Shown in pieces: positions 35,029 through 43,631 of a stretch of DNA of 49,760 nucleotides (positions within the stretch are counted from its first letter, which is position 1; every line of letters begins with the position of its first letter). The stretch is from positions 1-49,760 of the forward strand of contig JAXHUH010000212.1 of assembly GCA_034211175.1 (NCBI GenBank), in the 5' to 3' direction. This DNA is from JAXHUH01 sp034211175. Lineage in GTDB: Bacteria > Actinomycetota > Acidimicrobiia > Acidimicrobiales > CAIXPF01. The position numbers were made by a program, and so were the translations under genes. The notes beneath the pieces were generated by a model. That model was not told the DNA's origin and did no database searches. It saw only the letters and a program-made list of their open reading frames with translations.

Positions 35029-36116
35029 TCACTCGGCGGTGAGGTGGTAGCGGGTGCCGACGACACTGGGGCCGTAGCGGCCGGGCGCGAACGCGTCGGC
35101 GAGGGCGGCCTTGGCCCGCCAGCCGGTGCAGTGTCCCGGCGCGACGATCCGCGGCCCAATGCGGTCGCGCAGGTCGGCCACGGTCGCCGCGATCCGCTGC
35201 TCCGCGGTACCGCCCGCGAGGTGGTAACCGCCGAGGATCAGGTCGACGGGTTGGTCGGTGAGCTCGGCGGCGCCGAGGCAGGCGTTGACCACGCCGGCGT
35301 GGGAGCACGCCGAGAGCACGGTGACTCCTCGGCCGCGGACGTGGGCGGCGAGGAAGCGCTCGTCGAGGATCAGCGGATCGGGCTCGCACGTGTCGCCGCG
35401 GATCGAGTGGTGGCCGTCGAGGCCCGTCTCGTAGCCGGTGACCCGGGCGATCTCGCCGCTGCCGGCGAGCAGCCCGGCGACCGGGTGGGCCTCGCCGTGG
35501 GTCTCGATCGTGGCGCCGGCCGCCTCGAGCTCGGCGAACGTCGGCTCCGGCGGCAGCAGCACGAGCATGCCCGACGGCAACATCGTGCCCGCGCAGAGCG
35601 AAGCTCTGCCGAGCCGAGGAAAGCTCGCCCAGCGAGCGCACCTCGGCCATGGTCCGGCCGGTCGGGGTGGAGGTCGACGACCGGCGGGGCGAGCCCGGCG
35701 GTACCGCGGGCCGTGGCGATCGCCTCGACCACGAGCGGGAACCCGCCGCTGTGGTCGGCGTGCCAGTGGGACAGGAACACGGCCTCGATCGCCGAGAGGT
35801 CGAGCCCGAGCCGTTCGGCGTTGTCGAGCCACACCTGCCCGTACGGTCCGACGTCGAACAGGACGGTCCGGGTCTCGTCGCCCCGCCGCGCGGTCACCAG
35901 GGCGGAGAACCCGTGGCAGGCGACGCAGAGTCGGTCGAAGACGCAGGCGCCGGGGTGGTCGCCGACGGTCGGCTCCGCCGGGACCCGCCCGAGCAGGGAG
36001 GCGATCTCGGGGAGCTGGGGGACGGGTGCGTCGACGGTCGAGAGCGTGTCGGTCTCGTTGTCGACGACCACGGTGACGGTGAGCTCGTCCAGCACGGCCA
36101 CGTCGCTCGCGTCCAT
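35029..36116 (-). pseudogene. Metallo-beta-lactamase-fold hydrolase interrupted by a frameshifting insertion
   Basis: The N-terminal part, from the ATG at 36116 (or 36125), carries LFDVGPYGQVWLDNAERLGL and the zinc motif LSHWHADHSGG, and runs to about 35650. The C-terminal part continues in another frame from about 35590 with MLPSGMLVLLPPEPTF, LTGCGH-like LSACSHAGVVN, GGYHLAGG and PGHCTGWRAK. The two halves together equal a complete family member, related to MBL proteins annotated near dihydropterin-type hydrolases. The break coincides with a hairpin-rich segment of about 56 bp, a length of 2 mod 3. The gene is therefore probably inactive unless both fragments fold together. Confidence 0.8.
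35593..35648. repeat. Small palindromic insertion inside the MBL gene
   Basis: It holds GCAGAGC-GAA-GCTCTGC (35593-35609), then CGAGC (35610-35614) pairing with GCTCG (35623-35627), which can instead pair with CGAGC (35633-35637). Removing about 56 bp joins the two coding frames. The exact ends are uncertain by a few bases, and I saw no second copy in this window and no terminal inverted repeat. Confidence 0.6.
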
Positions 36117-36198
36117 GAGCCGCATTGTGGTCGACGAGCCCGTGCCGACACCCGAAACTCCCGTGTTGCCCGGACGCCGGGTCCGTAGCGTCGGGGTC

Positions 36199-36636
36199 AT
36201 GGAGGTCCGGTTCCTCAGGGGCAACAACGGTCGGACGTGTGGCTGGGAGGCCACGCTGCCCAAGCGCCAGAAGGTCCCCGGCCCGACGATGGCCGCCGGT
36301 CCCGACCTGCCCCACGACCTGTCGACGTTCGTGATCGAGGAGGCACTCGGCTTCGAGCACGGGTTCTGGGGCTGCGTCGCCCAGGGGGCCCGGTTCCGGT
36401 CGCTCGGCCGCAAGCGCACCCCGCAGGGCAAGGAGGTCGTGGTCCGCCACGCCGCCGAGCTCGACGAGGCCGAGCGCCGGGTCAACGAGGTCTACTTCGC
36501 GTGGCGCCGTGGCGAGCCGACCGAGGTCGACGACGCCATCGAGGAGATGCTCGCCCGCTGGCGCGCCCTCGACCCCGACACCGGCGAGCTCGTCCTCGAG
36601 TGGCCGAACCCTCGCACCTCCGGCCGCCGCGCCTGA
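36199..36636 (+). CDS. Conserved hypothetical actinobacterial protein
   Basis: 145 residues from the ATG at 36199. It begins with a beta-rich segment (MEVRFLRGNNGRTCGWEATLP) and continues with FVIEEALGFEHGFWGCVAQGARFRSLGRKRTPQGK and a helical, acidic C-terminus with repeated Glu/Arg. The EHGFWG...RSxGRKRT core recalls small proteins seen across actinobacteria, with no known function. Divergent from the MBL gene; the stop is followed by palindromic element D. Confidence 0.7.
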   Translation: MEVRFLRGNNGRTCGWEATLPKRQKVPGPTMAAGPDLPHDLSTFVIEEALGFEHGFWGCVAQGARFRSLGRKRTPQGKEVVVRHAAELDEAERRVNEVYFAWRRGEPTEVDDAIEEMLARWRALDPDTGELVLEWPNPRTSGRRA

Positions 36637-36677
36637 CCCCGAACGCCCCAGACCTCCGTTCCGGCCCCGGCAGCACC

Positions 36678-36727
36678 GTTCTGGCCCCCGAAGGGTGCCA
36701 CCGGTGGCACTCGTTGGGGGCCAGAAC
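36678..36727. repeat. CTGG/CCAG palindromic element, locus D
   Basis: 50 bp bounded by GTTCTGG and CCAGAAC. The outer 14 bases CCGTTCTGGCCCCC (36676-36689) and inner GTGCCAC are matched by their complements, with a CGG loop. A degenerate half copy, CCGTTCCGGCCCC, lies 20 bp to the left. It occupies the space between convergent genes and ends five bases before the next gene. Confidence 0.85.
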
Positions 36728-36731
36728 GGGG

Positions 36732-37934
36732 TCAGTCGTCGAGGGGGACGAGGCGTTGGTGGGTCCGGGTCTCGGCGTCGCGGACCCGGTCGACCTCGTC
36801 GGGCGGGATCAGGCCGGCGTCGGCCGCCACCCGGGCCAGCTCCGTCGAGGTGTCGGCGACCGCGACCATGACGCCGCTGCCCTCCCACATCGCCTCGACC
36901 TCGGCCTTGCGGGCGTCGCCGGCGACGTGGCGCAGCAGCACCGCCTCGATCCGGCCGGGGTGGGCATCGGCGACGTCCCGGTAGATCTCGGGGTCGTGCT
37001 GGCCGGTGTCGCCCGACAGCACGAGCGGCAGGTCGTAGGTGTCGAGGATCTCGTCGATGGCGGCCCGCTTGTGCTCGCTGTGGCTTCCCTTCACGAACCG
37101 GTCGGCGTCGACGCCGAGGTCGCGCAGGAACAGTGGCCCGTCGGGCAGCGCCGAGCGGCGGATGAACGCGGTGAGGAAGTCGTAGAGGTTCCACGGGCTC
37201 GACGACACGTAGACGACCGGGTTGGCCGGCGTGTGCTCCGTGCCACCGGTCAGGCCCCGGTAGAGCTCGGCGACGCCGGGGAACCACGACCGGGTGAACG
37301 CCGAGCCGGTGGCGGTGGTGAGGATCAGCTCGGCGGTGCGCATCGCCCCGCTCTGGAGCACGGTGTCGTCGATGTCGCTCACCAGCATCCGGGTCGAGGT
37401 CGCGGCCGGGATCATGGCCCGGGCCTCGAGCACCTCGACCGGCGTGTCCTCGGGTGGGTCGACGACCTCGACGATCATCTCGTGCACCGAGCTCGCCGTG
37501 TCGACGCCGGGTGCGGTGAGCACAGCCCGGTAGTAGCCCTCGTCGTCGGTGGTGGCCTCGGCGACGGCCCGGCCGAGACGGAGCCGGAGCTCGACGCCGG
37601 GGACCTCGTCGGTGGCGAAGCGCCGGTACATGCGCTTGACGCGCTGCCACCATGCCTCGGGCCCGGAGGCGGCGACCACGGGCCGGTTGGTGAGCACACG
37701 TCCCCGTGCGATCACCCGCTCGGAGGTGCCGTGGGCCAGGTACGGCACGACGGTGAGCCGTTCGGGTGGGCCGGCGAAACGGGCCCGGGCCCACTCCCAC
37801 GCCTGCTCGGCGCGGTAGGCGATCTCGTGGACGAGGCCGCGGCCGTCCTGGTTACCGTCACCGTCACCGTCGGACCGTGCTGACGTCCCGTTCACGGCGA
37901 CCCCTGCTGGCTCGTTCGGCGGTTGCCCGACCAT
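36732..37934 (-). CDS. App1-type phosphatase domain protein (DUF2183)
   Basis: 400 residues. After a polar N-terminus, a beta-rich domain (about 50-185) precedes the HAD-like catalytic part: SDIDDTV (nucleophile DxDxT) at about 205, YVSSSPWNLYDFL, FVKGSHSEHKRAAID and LSGDTGQHDPEIY. This matches the App1/DUF2183 family, whose yeast founder is a phosphatidate phosphatase. No signal peptide. Likely acts on a lipid phosphate at the cytoplasmic membrane face, though the bacterial substrates are unproven. The YrhK gene precedes it by four bases in transcription. Confidence 0.9.
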   Translation of the reverse strand: MVGQPPNEPAGVAVNGTSARSDGDGDGNQDGRGLVHEIAYRAEQAWEWARARFAGPPERLTVVPYLAHGTSERVIARGRVLTNRPVVAASGPEAWWQRVKRMYRRFATDEVPGVELRLRLGRAVAEATTDDEGYYRAVLTAPGVDTASSVHEMIVEVVDPPEDTPVEVLEARAMIPAATSTRMLVSDIDDTVLQSGAMRTAELILTTATGSAFTRSWFPGVAELYRGLTGGTEHTPANPVVYVSSSPWNLYDFLTAFIRRSALPDGPLFLRDLGVDADRFVKGSHSEHKRAAIDEILDTYDLPLVLSGDTGQHDPEIYRDVADAHPGRIEAVLLRHVAGDARKAEVEAMWEGSGVMVAVADTSTELARVAADAGLIPPDEVDRVRDAETRTHQRLVPLDD

Positions 37935-37938
37935 CCCG

Positions 37939-38202
37939 TCAGTCCTGCGAGATCTGGTCGACCAGCGCGCTGCCGATGCTGCCGACGAGCATGCCGGCCG
38001 AGCCGATGATGAACAGCCACACGCCGGCTGTCTTCAACGACTCCCACAGGAAGAACACGCTGCCGAGGAGGAACGAGAAGTTGCCGATGATCCCGATGAT
38101 CGTGTGGACCCAACGGTAGTTCCGTGCGATCGCGTTGATCGGGTTGATGTCGTCGGTGACGTGGTCCTCGACCTTGGCCGGGAGGACCTCCTGCATGACC
38201 AT
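37939..38202 (-). CDS. YrhK-like small membrane protein
   Basis: 87 residues. After about 28 polar residues, two transmembrane segments with YRWVHTIIGIIGNFSFLLGS and FLWESLKTAGVWLFIIGSAGM match the YrhK-like family. Function unknown. It lies just upstream of the App1-type phosphatase gene in transcription and is probably co-transcribed with it, suggesting a shared membrane-lipid context (inference). Confidence 0.8.
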   Translation of the reverse strand: MVMQEVLPAKVEDHVTDDINPINAIARNYRWVHTIIGIIGNFSFLLGSVFFLWESLKTAGVWLFIIGSAGMLVGSIGSALVDQISQD

Positions 38203-38306
38203 GGAGCGGGTACCTCGTGTCGTTCGCCGTGTGCCGGCGACGTCGGTCGCCGCCGGTCGGACAGGCGGCGCCCTACCCGATCGACCCGGGCCCGCAAACT
38301 GGCGAT

Positions 38307-39941
38307 TCAGGCGATGTCGGCGCCCGACCGACGGAACCGTGACAGCCGGCGGAACCCGAGCCCGAGGCCGACGAGCAGCAGTCCGAACGCCACCGACACC
38401 GTGGTCGACGTGCCGGTGCGGGGCAGCGAGCTGCGCCCGACGAGCTGGCCCGGCGTGGGCACCGGCATGCGGACGGTCGTGATGCCGCCCACGCCGACCG
38501 TGCCGGACACCGCGGTGGACGCCCGGCCGGTGGCGGGGTCGACACCGGCGCAGCGGTAGTCGCCGGCCGGGGCGCCGTCGAGGGTGAACGATCCGTCCAG
38601 GCCGGCGGTGATGTTGAAGACCGCGTCGTCGGCGGTGCCGAGCACGCCGTCGAGGCCGGCCCAGGTGCAGTCGACCCGGGCGGCGGTGACGCCGCCGTTC
38701 GTGGAGCTGAAGTAGACCTGGCCGGCCAGGCTGCCGCTGCCGACGGCGGCGAGATCGGCGGTCGCGGTACCGACGGGGACGACGACGCCGACCCGCCAGT
38801 CGCCCGCACCGTCGGAGTCCCACCACGGCGTGATGCCCGAGGCCGAGAGGCGGGCGGTCACGGCGTAGTCACCGGGGACGACGCTCTCGAAGGTGTAGCG
38901 ACCCTGCGCGTCGGTGACGATCGTGCCCGACCGCACGCCCACCTGGGCGCCTCGGGCCGGGGCCGACGCGGAGCTCGCCCAGCCGGAGTACGTGACGGCC
39001 TTCGCCGCCCCCTTGGTGCTGCCGACGGCGGTGAAGCCGGCCGTGGTGAGTCGGGCCGGCGGCGACACGACCTCGACGAGCTCGACGACGACGCCGGGCA
39101 AGGGCGCCTCCCCGGGGTCGCGGACGCCGTCGCGGTCGAGGTCGACCCAGATCACGCCCTCGACACGTCCGAGCGGGCTGGTGGTCGCCGGTGTCGTGGT
39201 GGTGGTCGTCGGCTGCGTGGTGGTGGGAGCGGCGGTCGTCGTGGTCGTCCCACCGGCGGGGACGGTCGTCGTCGTGGCCGGCGGCGCCGTCGTGGTGGGG
39301 GACGGCTCGACCGTCGTCGTGGTCGTCGTCGAGGGAACGGTGGTGGTGGTCGGGGAGAAGGACGGGGACGATCCGGTCGGGTTGGAGAACGAGCCGCCGA
39401 GCTCGGCGAGGATCGCGGCGTCCTCGTCGGCTTCCTGACCATCGAGGTCGGCGAGGATGTCCTCGACCGGGACACCGGCGTCGACCTCGGTCTGGAAGAA
39501 CTCTTGGGCCGACATCGTGGCGCACGTGCCCGCGTAGTCGACGCCGTCGGCGGAGGTGCCGTTGTAGATCGCCTGGCCGACCGCGGTCCAGTTCACGCCG
39601 GCGCCGGCACCACCCGAGCTGTTGTCGGGGACGACGTCGCCCCAGTTCTTGGCGTTCGCCGGGTACGCGAAGTTCGGGTCGAACGGCGGATCGGCGTGGC
39701 TCGTGTGGTCGTTGCCGCCGGAGCCGTTGATGGCGGAGGTGCTCACGGTGATCTGGCGGTACGGGCTGGTCGTCGAGTGCGTCCGGTGGCAGATCGTGGT
39801 CTTCCCGCCGGGGGCGGCGGAGGCGATCGGCGTGGGGGCGACGAACCCGATGGAGGCGAGACCGGCGGCGAGGAGGGCGCCGCGGATCGCGACGGCTCCC
39901 GCCCGGCGCCGAGCGGGCGCAGAAGCAGAGGTGGTGTTCAC
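38307..39941 (-). CDS. LPxTG-anchored surface protein with SdrD-like B domains
   Basis: 544 residues from a GTG. There is a signal peptide with a predicted cleavage near ASA-AP (about residue 43), then a soluble domain starting GGKTTICHRT and containing two more cysteines. A Thr/Pro-rich stalk follows at about 195-255, then two or three SdrD_B/Cna-B-like beta domains (GVIWVDLDRDGVRDPGEAPLP; AQGRYTFESVVPGDYAV). It ends with LPRTG at about 506-510, a hydrophobic helix and an Arg-rich tail. Sortase would anchor it to the cell wall, but no sortase gene lies in the window. The calcium-type DxDxDG motif in the B domain suggests metal-stabilised stalks. Likely adhesion or surface layer. Confidence 0.92.
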   Translation of the reverse strand: MNTTSASAPARRRAGAVAIRGALLAAGLASIGFVAPTPIASAAPGGKTTICHRTHSTTSPYRQITVSTSAINGSGGNDHTSHADPPFDPNFAYPANAKNWGDVVPDNSSGGAGAGVNWTAVGQAIYNGTSADGVDYAGTCATMSAQEFFQTEVDAGVPVEDILADLDGQEADEDAAILAELGGSFSNPTGSSPSFSPTTTTVPSTTTTTTVEPSPTTTAPPATTTTVPAGGTTTTTAAPTTTQPTTTTTTPATTSPLGRVEGVIWVDLDRDGVRDPGEAPLPGVVVELVEVVSPPARLTTAGFTAVGSTKGAAKAVTYSGWASSASAPARGAQVGVRSGTIVTDAQGRYTFESVVPGDYAVTARLSASGITPWWDSDGAGDWRVGVVVPVGTATADLAAVGSGSLAGQVYFSSTNGGVTAARVDCTWAGLDGVLGTADDAVFNITAGLDGSFTLDGAPAGDYRCAGVDPATGRASTAVSGTVGVGGITTVRMPVPTPGQLVGRSSLPRTGTSTTVSVAFGLLLVGLGLGFRRLSRFRRSGADIA

Positions 39942-39944
39942 TGG

Positions 39945-39964
39945 TGATGTGATCGCTCACATCA
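39945..39964. promoter_or_regulatory. Perfect palindrome abutting the surface-protein start codon
   Basis: TGATGTGA-TCGC-TCACATCA ends four bases before the GTG start of the LPxTG gene, where a ribosome-binding site would be expected and none is visible. It could be a repressor site or an RNA hairpin gating translation. Confidence 0.55.
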
Positions 39965-40062
39965 GGGCCGAAGGCCATGCTCCGCGATGGGCATTCGAGG
40001 TCGGCGACGGCGTCGATCCGATGACGGGGTCACCACGGCGGAGCAGGACGCCACGCCGGGTG

Positions 40063-40104
40063 TGACGTGCGTATCGGCGGGTCTGACGTGCGTATCAGCG
40101 GGTC
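40063..40104. repeat. 21-bp head-to-tail tandem repeat
   Basis: Two adjacent units (40063-40083 and 40084-40104), each beginning TGACGTGCGTATC, differ at one base. They lie just past the ackA stop and about 120-160 bp upstream of the surface-protein start, a position suited to a binding site for that gene's regulator. Confidence 0.65.
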
Positions 40105-40119
40105 CGGCCGGGCATCGGA

Positions 40120-41310
40120 TCAGGAGATGGCGGCCATCGTCTCGAGCGCGATGGCCATCTCCTCATCGGTGGGTACCACCAGAACGGTGACCGGCGAGTT
40201 GTCCGGCGAGATGATGCGGGGCGCATCCGACGGCGCGGTGTTGCGATCGGCGTCGACGCCGATGCCGAGGAACGCGAGCCCGGCGGTGGTCTCGGCCCGC
40301 ACCGCCGCGTCGTTCTCGCCGATCCCGGCGGTGAACGTGAGGGCGTCGAGCCCGCCCATCACCGCGGCGTAGGCGCCGATGTACTTGCGCAGGCGGTGGA
40401 CGTAGACGTCGAGCGCCAGGCGGGCGTCGGTGTCGCCGTCGTCCGCGAGCCGGCGCACCTCCCGCATGTCGTTGTGGCCGGTGAGGCCCTTCAGGCCCGA
40501 GCGGCGGTTGAGCAGGGCGTCGATCTCGTCGACCGACATGGCGGCGTTGCGGGCCAGGTGGGTGACGACGGCGGCGTCGATGTCGCCGGTCCGGGTGCCC
40601 ATGACGAGCCCCTCGAGCGGGGTGAGGCCCATCGACGTGTCGACGGGGCGGCCGTGGGCGACCGCCGAGGCCGAGGCGCCGTTGCCGAGGTGGAGGACGA
40701 TCTGGCGCAGCTCGGACGGGTCCTTGCCGAGGACCTCGGCCGCCTTGGCGGACACGTAGCGGTGCGACGTGCCGTGGAAGCCGTAGCGGCGGACGCCGTG
40801 CTCGCGGGCGACGTCACGGTCGAGTGCGTAGGTCGCCGCGGCGGCCGGGAGGTCGCTGAAGAACGCGGTGTCGAACACGGCGACGTGGGGGACGTCGCCG
40901 AGCAGGTCGCGGGCGACGGTGATGCCGGCGAGGTTGGCCGGGTTGTGGAGCGGTGCGAGGGGCGACAGCTCCTCGATGGTGGCGACGACGTCGTCGTCGA
41001 TGACCGTGGCGCCGGCGTAGCGGCGGCCGCCCATCACGACGCGGTGGCCGACCGCGACGATGCCGGCGTCGGCCAGCGGCGGTCCGACGTCCTCGAACAG
41101 CTCGAGGACGGCCCGCAGCGCCTGCTCGTGGTCGGCGCAGCGCTCGTCCCGCTCGGTGGTCGCACCGTCGTGGGTGTGGGTGAGGTGGGAGCGGTCCTCG
41201 CCGATGCGCTCGACCGCACCGGCCGCGACCCGGGTGCCGTCGTCGGGGGCGATCAGCTCGTACTTGATCGACGACGAGCCGCAGTTGACGACGAGGACGG
41301 TGCCGCTCAC
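40120..41310 (-). CDS. ackA: Acetate kinase
   Basis: 396 residues from a GTG that overlaps the pta stop (GTGA). ASKHA-family motifs: VLVVNCGSSSIKYEL, VGHRVVMGG, VFDTAFF, YGFHGTSHRYV, LGNGASASAV and AGIGENDAAVR. It makes acetate and ATP from acetyl phosphate and ADP, or the reverse. It forms the Pta-AckA pathway with the upstream gene. Length and all key motifs are normal. Confidence 0.97.
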   Translation of the reverse strand: MSGTVLVVNCGSSSIKYELIAPDDGTRVAAGAVERIGEDRSHLTHTHDGATTERDERCADHEQALRAVLELFEDVGPPLADAGIVAVGHRVVMGGRRYAGATVIDDDVVATIEELSPLAPLHNPANLAGITVARDLLGDVPHVAVFDTAFFSDLPAAAATYALDRDVAREHGVRRYGFHGTSHRYVSAKAAEVLGKDPSELRQIVLHLGNGASASAVAHGRPVDTSMGLTPLEGLVMGTRTGDIDAAVVTHLARNAAMSVDEIDALLNRRSGLKGLTGHNDMREVRRLADDGDTDARLALDVYVHRLRKYIGAYAAVMGGLDALTFTAGIGENDAAVRAETTAGLAFLGIGVDADRNTAPSDAPRIISPDNSPVTVLVVPTDEEMAIALETMAAIS

Positions 41311-43514
41311 GAGCCGGCCCGCCCGTTCGGGGTGGTCGGGTCGTCCGGGGTGGCGGCCAGACCCTGCGCCTGGACGGCGGTGATGGCGACGGTGTTGACG
41401 ATGTCGTCGACGGTGGCGCCCCGCGACAGGTCGTTGACCGGCTTGTTCAACCCCTGGAGGACCGGGCCGATGGCGACGGCACCGGCGGAGCGCTGCACGG
41501 CCTTGTAGGTGTTGTTGCCGGTGTTCAGGTCGGGGAAGACGAACACGGTGGCCCGGCCGGCGACGTCGGAGCCGGGGAGCTTCGCGGCCGCGACCGCGGC
41601 GTCGACGGCGGCGTCGTACTGGATCGGCCCCTCGATCGCGAGGTCGGGCCGGCGCTCGCGCGCCAGCTCGGTCGCGGCGCGGACCTTCTCGACGTCGGCG
41701 CCGGCGCCGGACTCGCCGGTGGAGTACGAGAGCATGGCGACGCGGGGCTCGATGCCGAACTGGATGGCGGTGCCGGCCGACGAGATGGCGATGTCGGCCA
41801 GCTCCTCGACGGTCGGCTCGGGAATGACGGCGCAGTCGCCGTAGACGAGCACGCGGTCGGCCAGGCACATCAGGAACACCGACGACACGCTGTCGGTGCC
41901 GGGCACGGTCTTGATGATCTGGAACGACGGCGTGATGGTGTGGGCGGTCGAGTGGGCGGCGCCGGACACCATGCCGTCGGCGCAGTTCTCGTGGACCATC
42001 ATCGTGCCGAAGTAGGAGACGTCGCGGACGATGTCGCGGGCCCGGTCGAGGGTCATGCCCCGGTGGGCCCGCAGTCGGGTGAACTCGGTGGCGAACCGGT
42101 CGACGAGCTTCGACGTGCGGGGGTCGATGATGTCGGCCCGTTCGATGTCGAGGCCGAGCGACGCGGCCTGGGACCGGACCTGGGCCTCGTTACCGAGCAG
42201 GGTCAGGTCGACGACGTTGCGGGACAGGAGCGTCGACGCCGCCCGCAGGACGCGCTCGTCATCGCCCTCGGGGAGCACGATGCGGCGCCGGTCGGAGCGG
42301 GCCCGCTCGAGCAGCATCGACTCGAACATGAGCGGGGTGACCACCGAGCTGCGGGGCACCTGGAGGCTGGAGAGGATCGACTCGGCGTCGATGTGGGCCT
42401 CGAAGACCCCGAGGGCGCTGTCGACCTTGCGCTGGGTGCCCCGGGCGAGCAGCCCCCGGGTGGAGGACGCGACCTGGGCGGCCTCGTAGGAGTTGTGCTC
42501 GGTGAGGATCACCGGGAGGTGCTGGTCGAGGGACCGGACGAGATCGACGACGACATCGCCGGGCCGGTACCCGCCGATGAGCAGCACGGCCGACAGGGTG
42601 GGGAAGTGGTCGGCCGCGTGGGCGGAGGCGAGCGCGACGAGCACGTCGGGGCGATCGCCGGCGGTGATGCACAGCTGGCCGTCCTGGAGCCGTTCGAGAA
42701 CGTGCTCGACGTTCATGCCGCACACGACCATGCGCTCCGCTTCGCGGTCGAGCATGGCCTCGTCGCCGAAGAGGAGCTCCCCGTCGAGCGCCGAGATGAT
42801 GTCGGCGACGAGCGGGGCACCGAGGAGCGGTGTCTCGGGGAGCGCCCAGGTCGGCATCTCGCAGCGGCGGAGCCGGTCGAGCACATCGCCACGCTCGCCG
42901 GGGTCGCAGCGGTTGGCGACGACGCCGATGGTGGTGGCGTGGGCGTTGCGCAGCTCGGTGGTGGCGATGTCGACGAGCTGGAGGACGTCGTCGGGGGACC
43001 GCTCGAAGGCACTGACGACGAGCAGGACGGGGGCGCCGAGGTTGGTGGCGATGCGGGCGTTGAAGGCGAGCTCGGTCGGTCCGGCGACGTCGGTGTAGTC
43101 GGAGCCGACGATGACGACCGCCTCGCAGGAGCGTTCCAGCTCGCGGTAGCGCTCGACGATCGTGGCGAGGGCCCCATCGGGATCGGCGTGGACGTCGTCG
43201 TAGGTGACGCCGACGGCGGCCTCGTAGGTGAGCTCGCCACCGGTGCGCTCGACGAGGAGCTGAACGAGCTCGTCGGTGCCGTGGGCGGAGCGGACGATGG
43301 GCCGGAAGACGCCGACGTTGCTGACCCGGCGGACGAGGAGGTCGACGAGCCCGAGCGCGACGACGGACTTGCCGGTCCCGCCCTCGGCGGCGGCGACGTA
43401 GACGCTGATCGTCGGCCCGGGACTCATGCCGAAGGTCCGGTCGCCGTGGTGGCGACCCCACGCCGTTCGGGATGCGAGGTCATCGTGGTGCTCCGATCCG
43501 GTCGTCGTCGACAT
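41307..43514 (-). CDS. pta: Phosphate acetyltransferase, long three-domain form
   Basis: 735 residues if started at the ATG of 43514; an ATG at 43427 (MSPGPTISVYVAAAEGG) begins right at the conserved domain and may be the true start. Domains: N-terminal P-loop BioD-like (EGGTGKSVVALGL), a DRTGG-type middle region, and the catalytic PTA domain from about residue 420 (RIVLPEGDDERVLRAA, GDCAVIPEPTVEELADIA). It converts acetyl-CoA and phosphate to acetyl phosphate. The long form is usually allosterically regulated. Transcribed with ackA; preceded by a hairpin after the FadR-type regulator gene. Confidence 0.96.
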   Translation of the reverse strand: MSTTTGSEHHDDLASRTAWGRHHGDRTFGMSPGPTISVYVAAAEGGTGKSVVALGLVDLLVRRVSNVGVFRPIVRSAHGTDELVQLLVERTGGELTYEAAVGVTYDDVHADPDGALATIVERYRELERSCEAVVIVGSDYTDVAGPTELAFNARIATNLGAPVLLVVSAFERSPDDVLQLVDIATTELRNAHATTIGVVANRCDPGERGDVLDRLRRCEMPTWALPETPLLGAPLVADIISALDGELLFGDEAMLDREAERMVVCGMNVEHVLERLQDGQLCITAGDRPDVLVALASAHAADHFPTLSAVLLIGGYRPGDVVVDLVRSLDQHLPVILTEHNSYEAAQVASSTRGLLARGTQRKVDSALGVFEAHIDAESILSSLQVPRSSVVTPLMFESMLLERARSDRRRIVLPEGDDERVLRAASTLLSRNVVDLTLLGNEAQVRSQAASLGLDIERADIIDPRTSKLVDRFATEFTRLRAHRGMTLDRARDIVRDVSYFGTMMVHENCADGMVSGAAHSTAHTITPSFQIIKTVPGTDSVSSVFLMCLADRVLVYGDCAVIPEPTVEELADIAISSAGTAIQFGIEPRVAMLSYSTGESGAGADVEKVRAATELARERRPDLAIEGPIQYDAAVDAAVAAAKLPGSDVAGRATVFVFPDLNTGNNTYKAVQRSAGAVAIGPVLQGLNKPVNDLSRGATVDDIVNTVAITAVQAQGLAATPDDPTTPNGRAGS

Positions 43515-43578
43515 GCCCCCGACTCATCGACACTACGGGCACCGCAGCGGACCCCGGATCACCAAACCGGCACGTTCG

Positions 43579-43597
43579 ACCGCTGTTCACCAGCGGT
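43579..43597. terminator. Hairpin between the regulator gene and pta
   Basis: ACCGCTG-TTCAC-CAGCGGT, a perfect 7-bp stem with a 5-base loop, 35 bases after the regulator stop and about 65 bases before pta. It may end the catabolic operon or serve as an operator for pta. Confidence 0.5.
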
Positions 43598-43631
43598 TGT
43601 GCCCGACGCCACGCTCGGCACGCGTCGCTGC

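Noticed and set aside
39948..39961. CRP-like site TGTGA...TCACA
   Set aside because: The spacer is 4 bases, not the 6 of CRP/FNR-type sites, and it lies against the start codon, not upstream of a promoter. Kept only as an unspecified palindrome.
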